Shown: positions 1 to 10,159, counted from the stretch's first letter. The stretch is DNA of 64,000 bases from Symsagittifera roscoffensis (GCF_963678635.1 NC_087063.1:14577006-14641005); one strand, 5' to 3'. Program-made: numbers and translations. Notes: generated by a model from the sequence alone, not told the origin.

Positions 1-271
1 CCGAGCGGTATCGAGATCCGACTTGAGAGCTCTCGATCGAAACTTTTGTTACACCAGTGTGTGCTTGGGTTCAAAACCTACCCCTGTAAGAACACAAAAA
101 TCAAATTGATGCAGCTCGTGAATTGCACTTTTTTGCATTGACAAAGTTGGTTATTCGATGATGATCAATTAATAACTTGAAAAATGAAATTCCAAAAAAT
201 TGAAGCAATATTTCAAAACAAATTACGTATTTGAACCGTTCAAATAGCAGAACAACAGCAAGCAACCCAAT

Positions 272-289
272 TTGTAATGTACATTACAA
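272..289. promoter_or_regulatory. 18-bp perfect palindrome 5' of a tRNA (representative)
   Basis: TTGTAATGTACATTACAA ends 7 bp before the tRNA at 297. The 16-bp core recurs before the copies at 784, 1255, 2186, 4045, 4981, 5470, 6416 and 6886 and decays in other subfamilies. A Pol III tRNA gene does not need it. It may be an upstream element or only inherited flank. Confidence 0.4.
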
Positions 290-296
290 TTTACAA

Positions 297-399
297 GGCA
301 GGATGGCCGAGCGGTCTAAGGCGCCAGACTCAAGAAAACTTCTCGCTCGAGATTTCGGGTACACGAATGTGTCCGTGGGTTCAAATCCCACTACTGTCA
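297..399 (+). tRNA. tRNA-Leu-CAA: tRNA-Leu(CAA), intron-containing, copy 1
   Basis: A box TGGCCGAGCGG, anticodon loop CTCAAG then a short intron, B box GGTTCAAATCC and discriminator A. There is one mismatch in the anticodon stem (TCGGG for TCTGG) and one in the acceptor (TACTGTC). Possibly impaired. Confidence 0.8.
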
Positions 400-403
400 G
401 AAG

Positions 404-408
404 TTTTT
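404..408 (+). terminator. Pol III T5 terminator (representative)
   Basis: A run of five T begins four bases after the discriminator base of the tRNA at 297. The same GAAGTTTTT or GAAATTTTT context follows most regular copies. T4 or longer is the standard Pol III stop signal. Confidence 0.8.
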
Positions 409-783
409 AAGCATTGCGAAGTGTTTCATGAATTAGAAATAATGCAAAACCAAAAGCAGTTTTGCTTTTGAAAGCCGAGCGGTAAAGGACCCAAAGCGGT
501 ACAAGGACCCGACTTGAGAGCGCTCGATCGAAACTTTTGTTACACCAGAGTGTGCTTGGGTTCAAAACCTACCCCTGTAAGAACACAAAAATCAAATTGA
601 TGCATCTCGTGAATTGCAATTTTTGCATTGACAAAATTGGTTGTCGATGATCAATTAATAACTTCAAAAATGAAATTCCAAAAAATTAAAACGATATGTC
701 AAAACAAATTACGTATTTGAACCATTCAAAATGGCAAAACAACAGCAAACAACCCAAACTGTAATGTACATTACAATTTACAA

Positions 784-886
784 GGCAGGATGGCCGAGCG
801 GTCTAAGGCGCCAGACTCAAGAAAACTTCTCGCTCGAGATTTCTAGTACACGAAAGTGTGCGTGGGTTCAAATCCCACACCTGTCA
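784..886 (+). tRNA. tRNA-Leu-CAA: tRNA-Leu(CAA), copy 2
   Basis: Complete cloverleaf with intron. The base next to the T-stem is A (CACACCTGTC), giving an A-A mismatch at the inner acceptor pair. The anticodon stem has one change (TCTAG). Confidence 0.8.
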
Positions 887-1254
887 GGAATTTTTAAGCA
901 TTGCGAAGTATCTCATGAAATAAAAAGATTGCAAAAGCAAAAGCAAGTTTGCTTTTGAAAGCCGAGCGGTATAAGGACCCGACAAGAGAGCTCTCGATCG
1001 AAACTTTTGTTACACCAGAGTGTGCTTGGGTTCAAAACCTACCCCTGTCACAACAGAAAAATCAAAATGATGCATCTCGTGAAATGCACTTTTTTGCATT
1101 GACAAAATTGGTTGTGGATGATCAATTAATAACTCCAAAAATGAAATTCCAAAAATTTGACACGATATGTCAAAACAAATTACGTATTTGAACCATTTAA
1201 AATGGCAAAACAACAGCAAGCAACCCAATGTGTAATGTACATTACAATTTACAA

Positions 1255-1357
1255 GGCAGGATGGCCGAGCGGTCTAAGGCGCCAGACTCAAGAAAACGTC
1301 TCGCTCGAGATTTCTGGTACACGAATGTGTGCGTGGGTTCAAATCCCACTCCTGTCA
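1255..1357 (+). tRNA. tRNA-Leu-CAA: tRNA-Leu(CAA), copy 3, canonical
   Basis: Best-formed type. The acceptor GGCAGGA pairs with TCCTGTC (one G-U), the anticodon stem CCAGA pairs with TCTGG, U33 is present, the anticodon is CAA and an intron of about 19 nt follows base 37. There is a long class II variable arm, T-stem GTGGG/CCCAC, discriminator A and a T5 downstream. The mature length of about 84 nt is normal for tRNA-Leu. Confidence 0.93.
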
Positions 1358-1427
1358 GAAATTTTTAAGCATTGCGAAGTATCTCAAGAATTAAAAATAA
1401 TGCAAAACCAAAAGCAGTTTTGCTTTT

Positions 1428-1521
1428 GAAAGCCGAGCGGTATAAGGACCCGACTTGAGAGCCCTCGATCGAAACTTTTGTTACACCAGAGTGTGCTTGG
1501 GTTCAAAACCTACCCCTGTCA
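1428..1521 (+). pseudogene. Second module of the unit: decayed tRNA-Leu-like copy (representative)
   Basis: Almost every unit carries this module about 70-80 bp after the tRNA; other starts are near 471, 958, 1,888, 2,359, 2,828, 3,299 and 3,745. It aligns to the tRNA through GCCGAGCGGTATAAGG (D-arm/A box region), CCCGACTTGAG (anticodon arm), a variable arm, a B-box-like GGGTTCAAAAC and the 3' acceptor strand CCCTGTCAG. The 5' acceptor strand is lost, the anticodon position reads TGA and no stem is well paired. No T-run follows at once; the next is about 50 bp downstream. The ancestral unit was probably a tRNA dimer in which one half decayed. Confidence 0.75.
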
Positions 1522-1714
1522 GAACAGAAAAATCAAAATGATGCATCTCGTGAAAAGCACTTTTTTGCATTGACAAAATTGGTTGTCGACGATCAATTAA
1601 TAACTTCAAAAATGAAATTCCAAAAATTTGAACCGATATGTCAAAACAAATTACGTATTTGAACCATTCAAAATCGCAAAACAACAGCAAACAACCCAAC
1701 AAACCAATGTACCC

Positions 1715-1817
1715 GGCAGGATGGCCAAGCGGTCTAAGGCGCCAGATTCAAGAAATGTTCTCAATCGAGATTTCTGGTACACAAATGTGTTCGTGGGTTC
1801 AAATCCCACTCCTGTCA
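1715..1817 (+). tRNA. tRNA-Leu-CAA: tRNA-Leu(CAA), copy 4
   Basis: Fully paired, with a variant A box (TGGCCAAGCGG) and variant intron (ATGTTCTCAATCGAG). The 5' flank differs (ACAAACCAATGTACCC replaces the palindrome). It groups with 5,941. Confidence 0.85.
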
Positions 1818-2185
1818 GAAGTTTTTGAGCATTGCGAAGTATCTCATGAATTAAATATAATGCAAAACCAAAAGCAGTTTTGCTTTTGAAAGCCGAGCGG
1901 TATAAGGACCCGACTTGAGAGCTCTCGATCGAAACGTTTGTTACACCAGAGTGTGCTGGGGTTCAAAACCTACCCCTGTCAGAACAGAAAAATCAAAATG
2001 ATGCATCTCGTGAAACGCACTTTTTTGCATTGACAAAATTGGTTGTCGATGATCAATTAATAACTTCAAAAATGAAATTCCAAAAATTTGAAACGATATG
2101 TGAAAACAAATTACGTATTTGAACCATTCAAAATGGCAAAACAACAGCAAGAAACCCAATCTATAATGTACATTACAATTTACAA

Positions 2186-2288
2186 GGCAGGATGGCCGAG
2201 CGGTCTAAGGCGCCAGACTCAAGAAAATTTCTCTCTCGAGATTTCTGGTACACGAATGTGTGCGTGGGTTCAAATCCCACTCCTGTCA
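2186..2288 (+). tRNA. tRNA-Leu-CAA: tRNA-Leu(CAA), copy 5, canonical
   Basis: All stems are paired, anticodon CAA, B box GGTTCAAATCC, discriminator A. Only the intron differs (AAAATTTCTCTCTCGAG). Followed by a T6 run. Confidence 0.92.
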
Positions 2289-2654
2289 GAAATTTTTTAG
2301 CATTGCGAAGTATCTCATGAATTAAAAAGAATGCAAAAGTAAAAGCAAGTTTGCTTTTGAAAGCCGAGCGGTATCGAGACCCGACTTGAGAGCTCTCGAT
2401 CGAAACTTTTGTTACACCAGAGTGTGCTTGGGTTCAAAACCTACCCCTGTCAGAACAGAAAAAACAAAATGATGCATCTCGTGAAATGCAATTTTTTGCA
2501 TTGACAAAATTGGTTGTCGATGATCAATTAATAACTTCAAAAATGAAATTCCAAAAACTTGAAACGATGTCAAAAAAAATTACGTATTTGAACCATTCAA
2601 AATGGGAAAACAACAGCAAACAACCCAAACGATAAAATACAAACCAATGTACAC

Positions 2655-2757
2655 GGCAGGATGGCCGAGCGGCCTAAGGCGCCAGACTCAAGAAAACTTC
2701 TCGCTCGAGATTTCTGGTACACGAATGTGTGCGTGGGTTCAAATCCCACTCCTGTCA
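2655..2757 (+). tRNA. tRNA-Leu-CAA: tRNA-Leu(CAA), copy 6, canonical
   Basis: All stems are paired. The only change is T to C in the D-loop (GCGGCCTAAGG). T5 follows. Confidence 0.92.
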
Positions 2758-3125
2758 GAAATTTTTAAGCATTGCGAAGTATCTCATGAATTAAAAAGAA
2801 TTCAAAAGTAAAAGCAAGTTTGCTTTTGAAAGCCGAGCGGTATAAAGACCCGACTTGAGAGCTCTCGATCGAAACTTTTGTTACACCAGAGTGTGCTTGG
2901 GTTCAAAACCTACCCCTGTCAGAACAGAAAAATCAAAATGATTCATCTCGTGAAATGCACTTTTTTGCATTGACAAAGTTGGTTGTCGATGATCTATTAA
3001 TAACTTCAAAAATGAAATTCCAAAAAATTGAAACGATATGTCAAAACAAATTACGTATTTGAACCATTCAAAATGGCAAAACAACAGCAAACAACCCAAA
3101 CTGTAATGTACATTACAAGGTACAA

Positions 3126-3228
3126 CGCAGGATGACCGAGCGGTCTAAGGCAACAGACTCAAGAAAATTTCTCGCTCGAGAAGTCTGGTACACGAATGTG
3201 TGCGTGGGTTCAAATCCCAATCCTGTCA
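3126..3228 (+). pseudogene. tRNA-Leu pseudogene, copy 7
   Basis: First acceptor base C, A box TGACCGAGCGG, GGCGCC changed to GGCAAC, anticodon stem broken (ACAGA with TCTGG) and a T-stem mismatch (CCCAA). Anticodon CAA is kept. Confidence 0.75.
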
Positions 3229-3570
3229 GAAGTTTTTAAGCATTGCGAAGTATCTCATGAATTAAAAAGAATGCAATAGCAAAAGCAGTTTTGCTTTTGA
3301 AAGCCGAGCGGTATAAGGACCCGACTTGAGAGCTCTCGATCGAAACTTTTGTTACATCAGAGTGTGCTTGGGTTCAAAACCTACCCCTGTCAGAACACAA
3401 AAAACAAATTGATGGATCTCGTGAAATGCACTTTTTTGCATTGACAAATTTGGTTGTCGATGATCAATTATTAACTTTAAAAATGAAATTCCAAAAATTT
3501 GAAACGATATGTCAAAACAAATTATGTATTTGAACCTTTCAAAATGGCAAAACAACAGTACCATTTAAAA

Positions 3571-3673
3571 GGCAGGATAGCCGAGCGGTCTAAGGCGCCA
3601 GAATCAAGACCTCTTCTCGCTCGAGATTTCTGGTACACGAATGTGTGCGTGGGTTCAAATCCAACTCCTGTCC
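3571..3673 (+). pseudogene. tRNA-Leu-like, copy 8, non-A discriminator
   Basis: Stems and anticodon CAA are kept (loop ATCAAG), with A box TAGCCGAGCGG, a T-stem mismatch and discriminator C in place of the A that leucyl-tRNA synthetase requires. Probably not charged with leucine. Confidence 0.7.
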
Positions 3674-4044
3674 GAAATTTTTAAGCATTGCGAAGTATCT
3701 CATGAATTAAAAAGAATGCAAAAGCAAAAGCAAGTTTGCTTTTGAAAGCCGAGCGGTATAAGGACCCGACTTGAGAGCTCTCGATCGAAACTTTTGTTAC
3801 ACCAGAGTGTGCTTGGGTTCAAAACCTACCCCTGTAAGAACACAAAAATCAAATTGATGCATCTCGTGAATTGCACTTTTTTGCATTGAGAAAGTTGGTT
3901 ATTCGATGATGATCAATTAATAACTTGAAAAATGAAATTCCAAAAAATTTAAGCAATATTTCAAAACAAATTACGTATTTGAACCGTTCAAATAGCAAAA
4001 CAACAGCAAGCAACCCAATGTGTAATGTACATTACAATTTACAA

Positions 4045-4147
4045 GGCAGGATGGCCGAGCGGTCTAAGGCGCCAGACTCAAGAAAACTTCTTGCTCGAGA
4101 TTTCGGGTACACGAATGTGTCCGTGGGTTCAAATCCCACTCCTGTCA
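4045..4147 (+). tRNA. tRNA-Leu-CAA: tRNA-Leu(CAA), copy 9
   Basis: Complete apart from one anticodon-stem mismatch (TCGGG). The variable arm reads GTGTCCG. Intron CTTCTTGCTCGAG. T5 follows. Confidence 0.82.
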
Positions 4148-4506
4148 GAAGTTTTTAAGCATTGCGAAGTATTTCATGAATTAAAAATAATGCAAAACCA
4201 AAAGCAGTTTTGCTTTTGAAAGCCGAGTGGTAAAGGATCCGAAGCGGTACAAGTACCCGACTTGAGTGCTCTCGATCGAAACTTTTGTTACACCAGAGTG
4301 TGCTTGGGTTCAAAACCTACCCCTGTAAGAACACAAAAATCAAATTGATGCATCTCGTGAATTGCACTTTTTTGCATTGACAAAATTGGTTGTCGATGAT
4401 CAATTAATAACTTCAAAAAGGAAATTCCGAAAAATTGAAACGATATGTCAAAACAAATTATGTATTTGAACCTTTCAAAATGGCAAAACAACAGTACCAT
4501 TTAAAA

Positions 4507-4609
4507 GGCAGGATAGCCGAGTGGTCTAAGGCGCCAGAATCTAAACCTCTTCTCGCTCGAGATTTCTGGTACACGAATGTGTGCGTGGGTTCAAATCCAA
4601 CTCCTGTCC
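4507..4609 (+). pseudogene. tRNA-Leu-like with CUA anticodon, copy 10
   Basis: Derived from copy 8 by duplication. The loop reads ATCTAA, so the anticodon is CTA (reads UAG) instead of CAA. Discriminator C and a T-stem mismatch are shared with copy 8. Probably inactive, but it has the form of an amber-suppressor tRNA. Confidence 0.65.
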
Positions 4610-4980
4610 GAAATTTTTAAGCATTGCGAAGTATCTCATGAATTAAAAAGAATGCAAAAGCAAAAGCAAGTTTGCTTTTGAAAGCCGAGCGGTATAAGGA
4701 CCCGACTTGAGAGCTCTCGATCGAAACTTTTGTTACACCAGAGTGTGCTTGGGTTCAAAACCTACCCCTGTAAGAACACAAAAATCAAATTGATGCATCT
4801 CGTGAATTGCACTTTTTTGCATTGACAAAGTTGGTTATTCGATGATGATCAATTAATAACTTGAAAAATGAAATTCCAAAAAATTGAAGCAATATTTCAA
4901 AACAAATTACGTATTTGAACCGTTCAAATAGCAAAACAACAGCAAGCAACCCAATGTGTAATGTACATTACAATTTACAA

Positions 4981-5083
4981 GGCAGGATGGCCGAGCGGTC
5001 TAAGGCGCCAGACTCAAGAAAACTTCTTGCTCGAATTTTCGGGTACACGAATGTGTCCGTGGGTTCAAATCCCACTCCTGTCA
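4981..5083 (+). tRNA. tRNA-Leu-CAA: tRNA-Leu(CAA), copy 11
   Basis: Sister of copy 9 with the same TCGGG stem mismatch and a changed intron end (CTCGAATTT). A T7 run follows. Confidence 0.8.
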
Positions 5084-5469
5084 GAATTTTTTTGAGCATT
5101 GAGAAGTATTTCATGAATTAAAAATAATGCAAAACCAAAAGCAGTTTTGCTTTTGAAAGCCGAGTGGTAAAGGATCCGAAGCGGTACAAGGACCCGACTT
5201 GAGTGCTCTCGATCGAAACTTTTGTTACACCAGAGTGTGCTTGGGTTCAAAACCTACCCCTGTAAGAACACAAAAATCAAATTGATGCATCTCGTGAATT
5301 GCACTTTTTTGCATTGACAAAATTGGTTGTCGATGATCAATTAATAACTTCAAAAATGAAATTCTATAAAATTGAAACGATATGTCAAAACAAATTACGT
5401 ATTTGAACCATTCAAAATGGCAAAACAACAGCAAACAACCCAAATTGTAATGTACATTACAATTTACAA

Positions 5470-5572
5470 GGCAGGATGGCCGAGCGGTCTAAGGCGCCAG
5501 ACTCAAGAAAACTTCTCGCTCAAGATTTCTTGTACACGAAAGTGTGCGTGAGTTCAAATCTCACACCTGTCA
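5470..5572 (+). tRNA. tRNA-Leu-CAA: tRNA-Leu(CAA), copy 12, compensated T-stem
   Basis: The T-stem reads GTGAG/CTCAC in place of GTGGG/CCCAC, a paired change that keeps the helix. It shares the A-A inner acceptor mismatch of copy 2 and has TCTTG at the anticodon stem. Anticodon CAA, discriminator A. Confidence 0.75.
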
Positions 5573-5940
5573 GGAATTTTTAAGCATTGCGAAGTATCTC
5601 ATGAAATAAAAAGATTACAAAAGCAAAAGCAAGTTTGCTTTTGAAAGCCGAGCGGTATAAGGACCCGACTTGAGAGCTCTCGATCGAAACTTTTGTTACA
5701 CCAGAGTGTGCTTGGGTTCAAAACCTACCCCTGTCAGAACAGAAAAATCAAAATGATGCATCTCGTGAAATGCACTTTTTTGCATTGACAAAATTGGTTG
5801 TCGATGATCAATTAATAACTTCAAAAATCAAATTCCAAAAATTTGAACCGATATGTCAAAACAAATTACGTATTTGAACCATTCAAAATGGCAAAACAAC
5901 AGCAAACAACCCAAACGATAAAATACAAACCAATGTACCC

Positions 5941-6047
5941 GGCAGGATTGCCAAGCGGTCTCAGGCGCCAGATTCAAGAAATATTCTCAATCGAGATTTC
6001 CGGTACACAAATGTATGTGTGCGTGGGTCCAAATCCCACTCCTGTCA
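5941..6047 (+). pseudogene. tRNA-Leu-like, copy 13, damaged B box
   Basis: D-arm TTGCCAAGCGGTCTCAGG, a 4-nt insertion in the variable arm (ATGTATGTGTG) and B box GGTCCAAATCC lacking the second T. Anticodon CAA is retained. Confidence 0.7.
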
Positions 6048-6415
6048 GAAGTTTTTGAGCATTGCGAAGTATCTCATGAATTAAAAATACTGCAAAACCA
6101 AAAGCAGTTTTGCTTTTGAAAGCCGAGCGGTATAAGGACCCGACTTGAGAGCTCTCGATCGAAACGTTTGTTAGACCAGAGTGTGCTTGGGTTCAAAACC
6201 TACCCCTGTCAGAACAGAAAAATCAAAATGATGCATCTCGTGAAATGCACTTTTTTGCATTGACAAAATTGGTTGTCGATGATCAATTAATAATTTCAAA
6301 AATGAAATTCCAAAAATTTGAAACGATATGTGAAAACAAATTACGTATTTGAACCATTCAAAATGGCAAAACAACAGCAAGCAACCCAATCTGTAATGTA
6401 CATTACAATTTACAA

Positions 6416-6517
6416 GGCAGGATGGCCGAGCGGTCTAAGGCGCCAGACTCAAAAAACTTCTCGCTCGAGATTTCTGGTACACGAATGTGTGCGTGGGTTC
6501 AAATCCCACTCCTGTCA
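6416..6517 (+). tRNA. tRNA-Leu-CAA: tRNA-Leu(CAA), copy 14
   Basis: Fully paired, intron one base shorter, base 37 is A. Identical to the next copy through an exact 470-bp duplication. Confidence 0.9.
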
Positions 6518-6885
6518 GAAGTTTTTGAGCATTGCGAAGTATCTCATGAATTAAAAATACTGCAAAACCAAAAGCAGTTTTGCTTTTGAAAGCCGAGCGG
6601 TATAAGGACCCGACTTGAGAGCTCTCGATCGAAACGTTTGTTAGACCAGAGTGTGCTTGGGTTCAAAACCTACCCCTGTCAGAACAGAAAAATCAAAATG
6701 ATGCATCTCGTGAAATGCACTTTTTTGCATTGACAAAATTGGTTGTCGATGATCAATTAATAATTTCAAAAATGAAATTCCAAAAATTTGAAACGATATG
6801 TGAAAACAAATTACGTATTTGAACCATTCAAAATGGCAAAACAACAGCAAGCAACCCAATCTGTAATGTACATTACAATTTACAA

Positions 6886-6987
6886 GGCAGGATGGCCGAG
6901 CGGTCTAAGGCGCCAGACTCAAAAAACTTCTCGCTCGAGATTTCTGGTACACGAATGTGTGCGTGGGTTCAAATCCCACTCCTGTCA
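6886..6987 (+). tRNA. tRNA-Leu-CAA: tRNA-Leu(CAA), copy 15
   Basis: Identical in sequence to copy 14, but its 3' flank is GAAATTTTTAAGC instead of GAAGTTTTTGAGC. Confidence 0.9.
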
Positions 6988-7355
6988 GAAATTTTTAAGC
7001 ATTGCGAAGTATCTCATGAATTAAAAAGAATGCAAAAGCAAAAACAAGTTTGCTTTTGAATGCCGAGCGGTTTAAAGACCCGACTTGAGAGCTCTCGATC
7101 GAAACTTTTGTTACACCAGAGTGTGCTTGGGTTCAAAACCTACCACTGTCAGAACAGAAAAATCAAAATGATGCATCTCGTGAAATGCACTTTTTTGCAT
7201 TGACGAAATTGGTTGTCGATGATCACTTATTAACTTCAAAAATGAAATTCGAAAAAAAAGAAACGATATGTCAAAACAAATTACGTATTTGAACCATTCA
7301 AAATGGCAAAACAACAGCAAACAACCCAAACGATAAAATACAAACCAATGTACCC

Positions 7356-7458
7356 GGCAGGATGGCCGAGCGGTCTAAGGCGCCAGACTCAAGAAAACTT
7401 CTCGCTCGAGATTTCTGGTACACGAATGTGTGCGTGGGTTCAAATACCACTCCTGTCA
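7356..7458 (+). tRNA. tRNA-Leu-CAA: tRNA-Leu(CAA), copy 16
   Basis: Canonical except for a C to A change in the T-stem (TTCAAATACCAC), shared with 9,195 and 9,667. The B box becomes GGTTCAAATAC. Confidence 0.82.
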
Positions 7459-7826
7459 GAAATTTTTAAGCATTGCGAAGTATCTCATGAATTAAAAAGA
7501 ATGCAAAAGCAAAAGCAAGTTTGCTTTTGAAAGCCGAGCGGTATAAAGACCCGACTTGAGAGCTCTCGATCGAAACTTTTGTTACACCAGAGTGTGCTTG
7601 GGTTCAAAACCTACCCCTGTCAGAACAGAAAAATCAAAATGATGCATCTCGTGAAATGCACTTTTTTGCATTGACGAAATTGGTTGTCGATGATCAATTA
7701 ATAACTTCAAAAATGAAATTCCAAAAATTTGAAACGATACGTCAAAACAAATTACGTATTTGAACCATTCAAAATGGCAAAACAACAGCAAGCAACCCAA
7801 TCTGTAATGTACACTACAATTTACAA

Positions 7827-7930
7827 GGCAGGATGGCCGAGCGGTCTAAGGCGCCAGACTCAAGAAAAACTTCTCGCCCGAGATTTCTGGTACACGGCTG
7901 TGTGCGTGGGTTCAAATCCCAATCCTGTCA
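7827..7930 (+). tRNA. tRNA-Leu-CAA: tRNA-Leu(CAA), copy 17
   Basis: One extra A in the intron (GAAAAACTTCTCGCCCGAG), variable arm CACGGCTGTGTG and an outer T-stem mismatch (CCCAA). Anticodon and boxes are intact. Twin at 10,160. Confidence 0.8.
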
Positions 7931-8298
7931 GAAATTTCTAAGCATTGCGAAGTATCTCATGAATTAAAAAGAATGCAAAAGCAAAAGCAAGTTTGCTTTT
8001 GAAAGCCGAGCGGTATAAGGACCCGACTTGAGAGCTCTCGATCGAAACTTTTGTTACACCAGAGTGTGCTTGGGTTCAAAACCTACCCCTGTCAGAACAC
8101 AAAAATCAAATTGATGGATCTGGTGAAATGCACTTTTTTGCATTGACAAAGTTGATTGTCGATGATCAATAAATAACTTTTAAAATGAAATTCCAAAAAT
8201 TTGAAACGATATGTCAAAACAAATTACGTATTTGATTCTTTCAAAATGGCAAAACAACAGCAAACAACCCAAACCGTAATGTACAGTACTTTTTACAA

Positions 8299-8379
8299 AG
8301 CAGGATGGCCGAAAGGTCTAAGACGCCAGAGATTTCTGGTACACGATTGTGTGCGTGGGTTCGAATCCCACTCCTGTCA
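8299..8379 (+). pseudogene. tRNA-Leu-like without anticodon loop, copy 18
   Basis: The two strands of the anticodon stem (CCAGA and TCTGG) are joined by only GATT, so the anticodon and nearly all of the intron are gone. The A box is altered (TGGCCGAAAGG), the B box is a perfect GGTTCGAATCC and the acceptor 5' strand begins AGCAGGA. Confidence 0.8.
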
Positions 8380-8725
8380 GAAGTTTTAAGCATTTGCGAA
8401 GTATCTCATGAATTAAAAACAATGCAAAACCAAAAGCAGTTTTGCGTTTGAAAGCCAAGCGGTATAAAGACAAGACTTAAGAGCTCTCGATCGAGATGAG
8501 AATGTGCGAGGGTTCAAAACGTACATCTGTCAGGACAGAAAAATCGAACTGATGCATCTCTTGAAATGCATTTTTTGCAATGACAGCGTTAGTTGTCGAT
8601 GATCAATTGTTAATTTGAAAAATGAAATTCCAAAAAATTGAAGATATATTTCAAAACAAATTACGTATTTGAAATGTTCAAAATGGCAAAACAACCCAAA
8701 CGGTAATGTACAGGACAATTTACAT

Positions 8726-8825
8726 GGCAGGATGGCCGAGAGGTCTAAGGCGCCAGACTCAAGAAAACTTCTCGTTCGCGATTTCTGGGCCACGAATGTG
8801 TGCGGGTTCAAACCCACTCCGATCA
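8726..8825 (+). pseudogene. tRNA-Leu-like, copy 19
   Basis: Intron and CAA are present, but two bases are missing around the variable arm/T-stem (TGTGCGGGTTCAAACCC) and the acceptor 3' strand is TCCGATC. Twin at 11,059. Confidence 0.7.
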
Positions 8826-9194
8826 GAAGTTTTTAAGCATTGCGAAGTATCTCATGAATTAAAAACAATGCAAAACCAAAAGCAGTTTTGCTTTTGAAAG
8901 CCAAGCGGTATAAGGACAAGACTTAAGAGCTCTCCATCGAAATTTTTGTTACACTAGAGTGTGCTTGGGTTCAAAACCTACCCCTGTCAGAACAGAAAAA
9001 TCAAAATGATGCATCTCGTGAAATGCACTTTTTTGCATTGACGAAATTGGTTGTCGATGATCAATTATTAACTTCAAAAATGAAATTCGAAAAAAAAAGA
9101 AACGATATGTCAAAACAAATTACGTATTTGAACCATTCAAAATGGCAAAACAACAGCAAACAACCCAAACGATAAAATACAAACCAATGTACCC

Positions 9195-9297
9195 GGCAGG
9201 ATGGCCGAGCGGTCTAAGGCGCCAGACTCAAGAAAACTTCTCGCTCGAGATTTCTGGTACACGAATGTGTGCGTGGGTTCAAATACCACTCCTGTCA
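9195..9297 (+). tRNA. tRNA-Leu-CAA: tRNA-Leu(CAA), copy 20
   Basis: Same sequence as copy 16 including the ATACCAC T-stem change. Confidence 0.82.
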
Positions 9298-9666
9298 GAA
9301 ATTTTTAAGCATTGCGAAGTATCTCATGAATTAAAAAGAATGCAAAAGCAAAAACAAGTTTGCTTTTGAATGCCGAGCGGTTTAAAGACCCGACTTGAGA
9401 GCTCTCGATCGAAACTTTTGTTACACCAGAGTGTGCTTGGGTTCAAAACCTACCCCTGTCAGAACAGAAAAATCAAAATGATGCATCTCGTGAAATGCAA
9501 TTTTTTGCATTGACAAAATTGGTTGTCGATGATCAATTATTAACTTCAAAAATGAAATTCGAAAAAAAAAGAAACGATATGTCAAAACAAATTACGTATT
9601 TGAACCATTCAAAATGGCAAAACAACAGCAAACAACCCAAACGATAAAATACAAACCAATGTACCC

Positions 9667-9769
9667 GGCAGGATGGCCGAGCGGTCTAAGGCGCCAGACT
9701 CAAGAAAACTTCTCGCTCGAGATTTCTGGTACACGAATGTGTGCGTGGGTTCAAATACCACTCCTGTCA
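9667..9769 (+). tRNA. tRNA-Leu-CAA: tRNA-Leu(CAA), copy 21
   Basis: Same tRNA sequence as copies 16 and 20. The surrounding unit is a near copy of the preceding one. Confidence 0.82.
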
Positions 9770-10159
9770 GAAATTTTTAAGCATTGCGAAGTATCTCATG
9801 AATTAAAAAGAATGCAAAAGCAAAAGCAAGTTTGCTTTTGAAAGCCGAGCGGTATAAAGACCCGACTTGAGAGCTCTCGATCGAAACTTTTGTTACACTA
9901 GAGTGTGCTTGGGTTCAAAACCTACCCCTGTCAGAACAGAAAAATCAAAATGATGCATCTCGTGAAATGCACTTTTTTGCATTGACGAAATTGGTTGTCG
10001 ATGATCAATTAATAACTTCAAAAATGAAATTCCAAAAATTTGAAACGATACGTCAAAACAAATTACGTATTTGAACCATTCAAAATGGCAAAACAACAGC
10101 AAGCAACCCAATCTGTAATGTACACTACAATTTACAGTAATGTACACTACAATTTACAA

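Larger units (their letters stand above)
3280..5220 (+). repeat. 936-bp two-unit tandem duplication
   Basis: The pair of copies at 3,571 and 4,045 recurs at 4,507 and 4,981 (offset 936 bp). Shared private features include the GATAGCC start, the non-A discriminator base and the TTCGGG anticodon-stem change. Limits are approximate. Confidence 0.75.
6048..6987 (+). repeat. Exact tandem duplication of one 470-bp unit
   Basis: The segments 6,048-6,517 and 6,518-6,987 read as identical, including private changes (GAAACGTTTGTTAGACC, AATAATTTC, and the one-base-shorter tRNA intron). Divergence resumes right after the second tRNA. This is the youngest duplication visible in the array. Confidence 0.85.
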
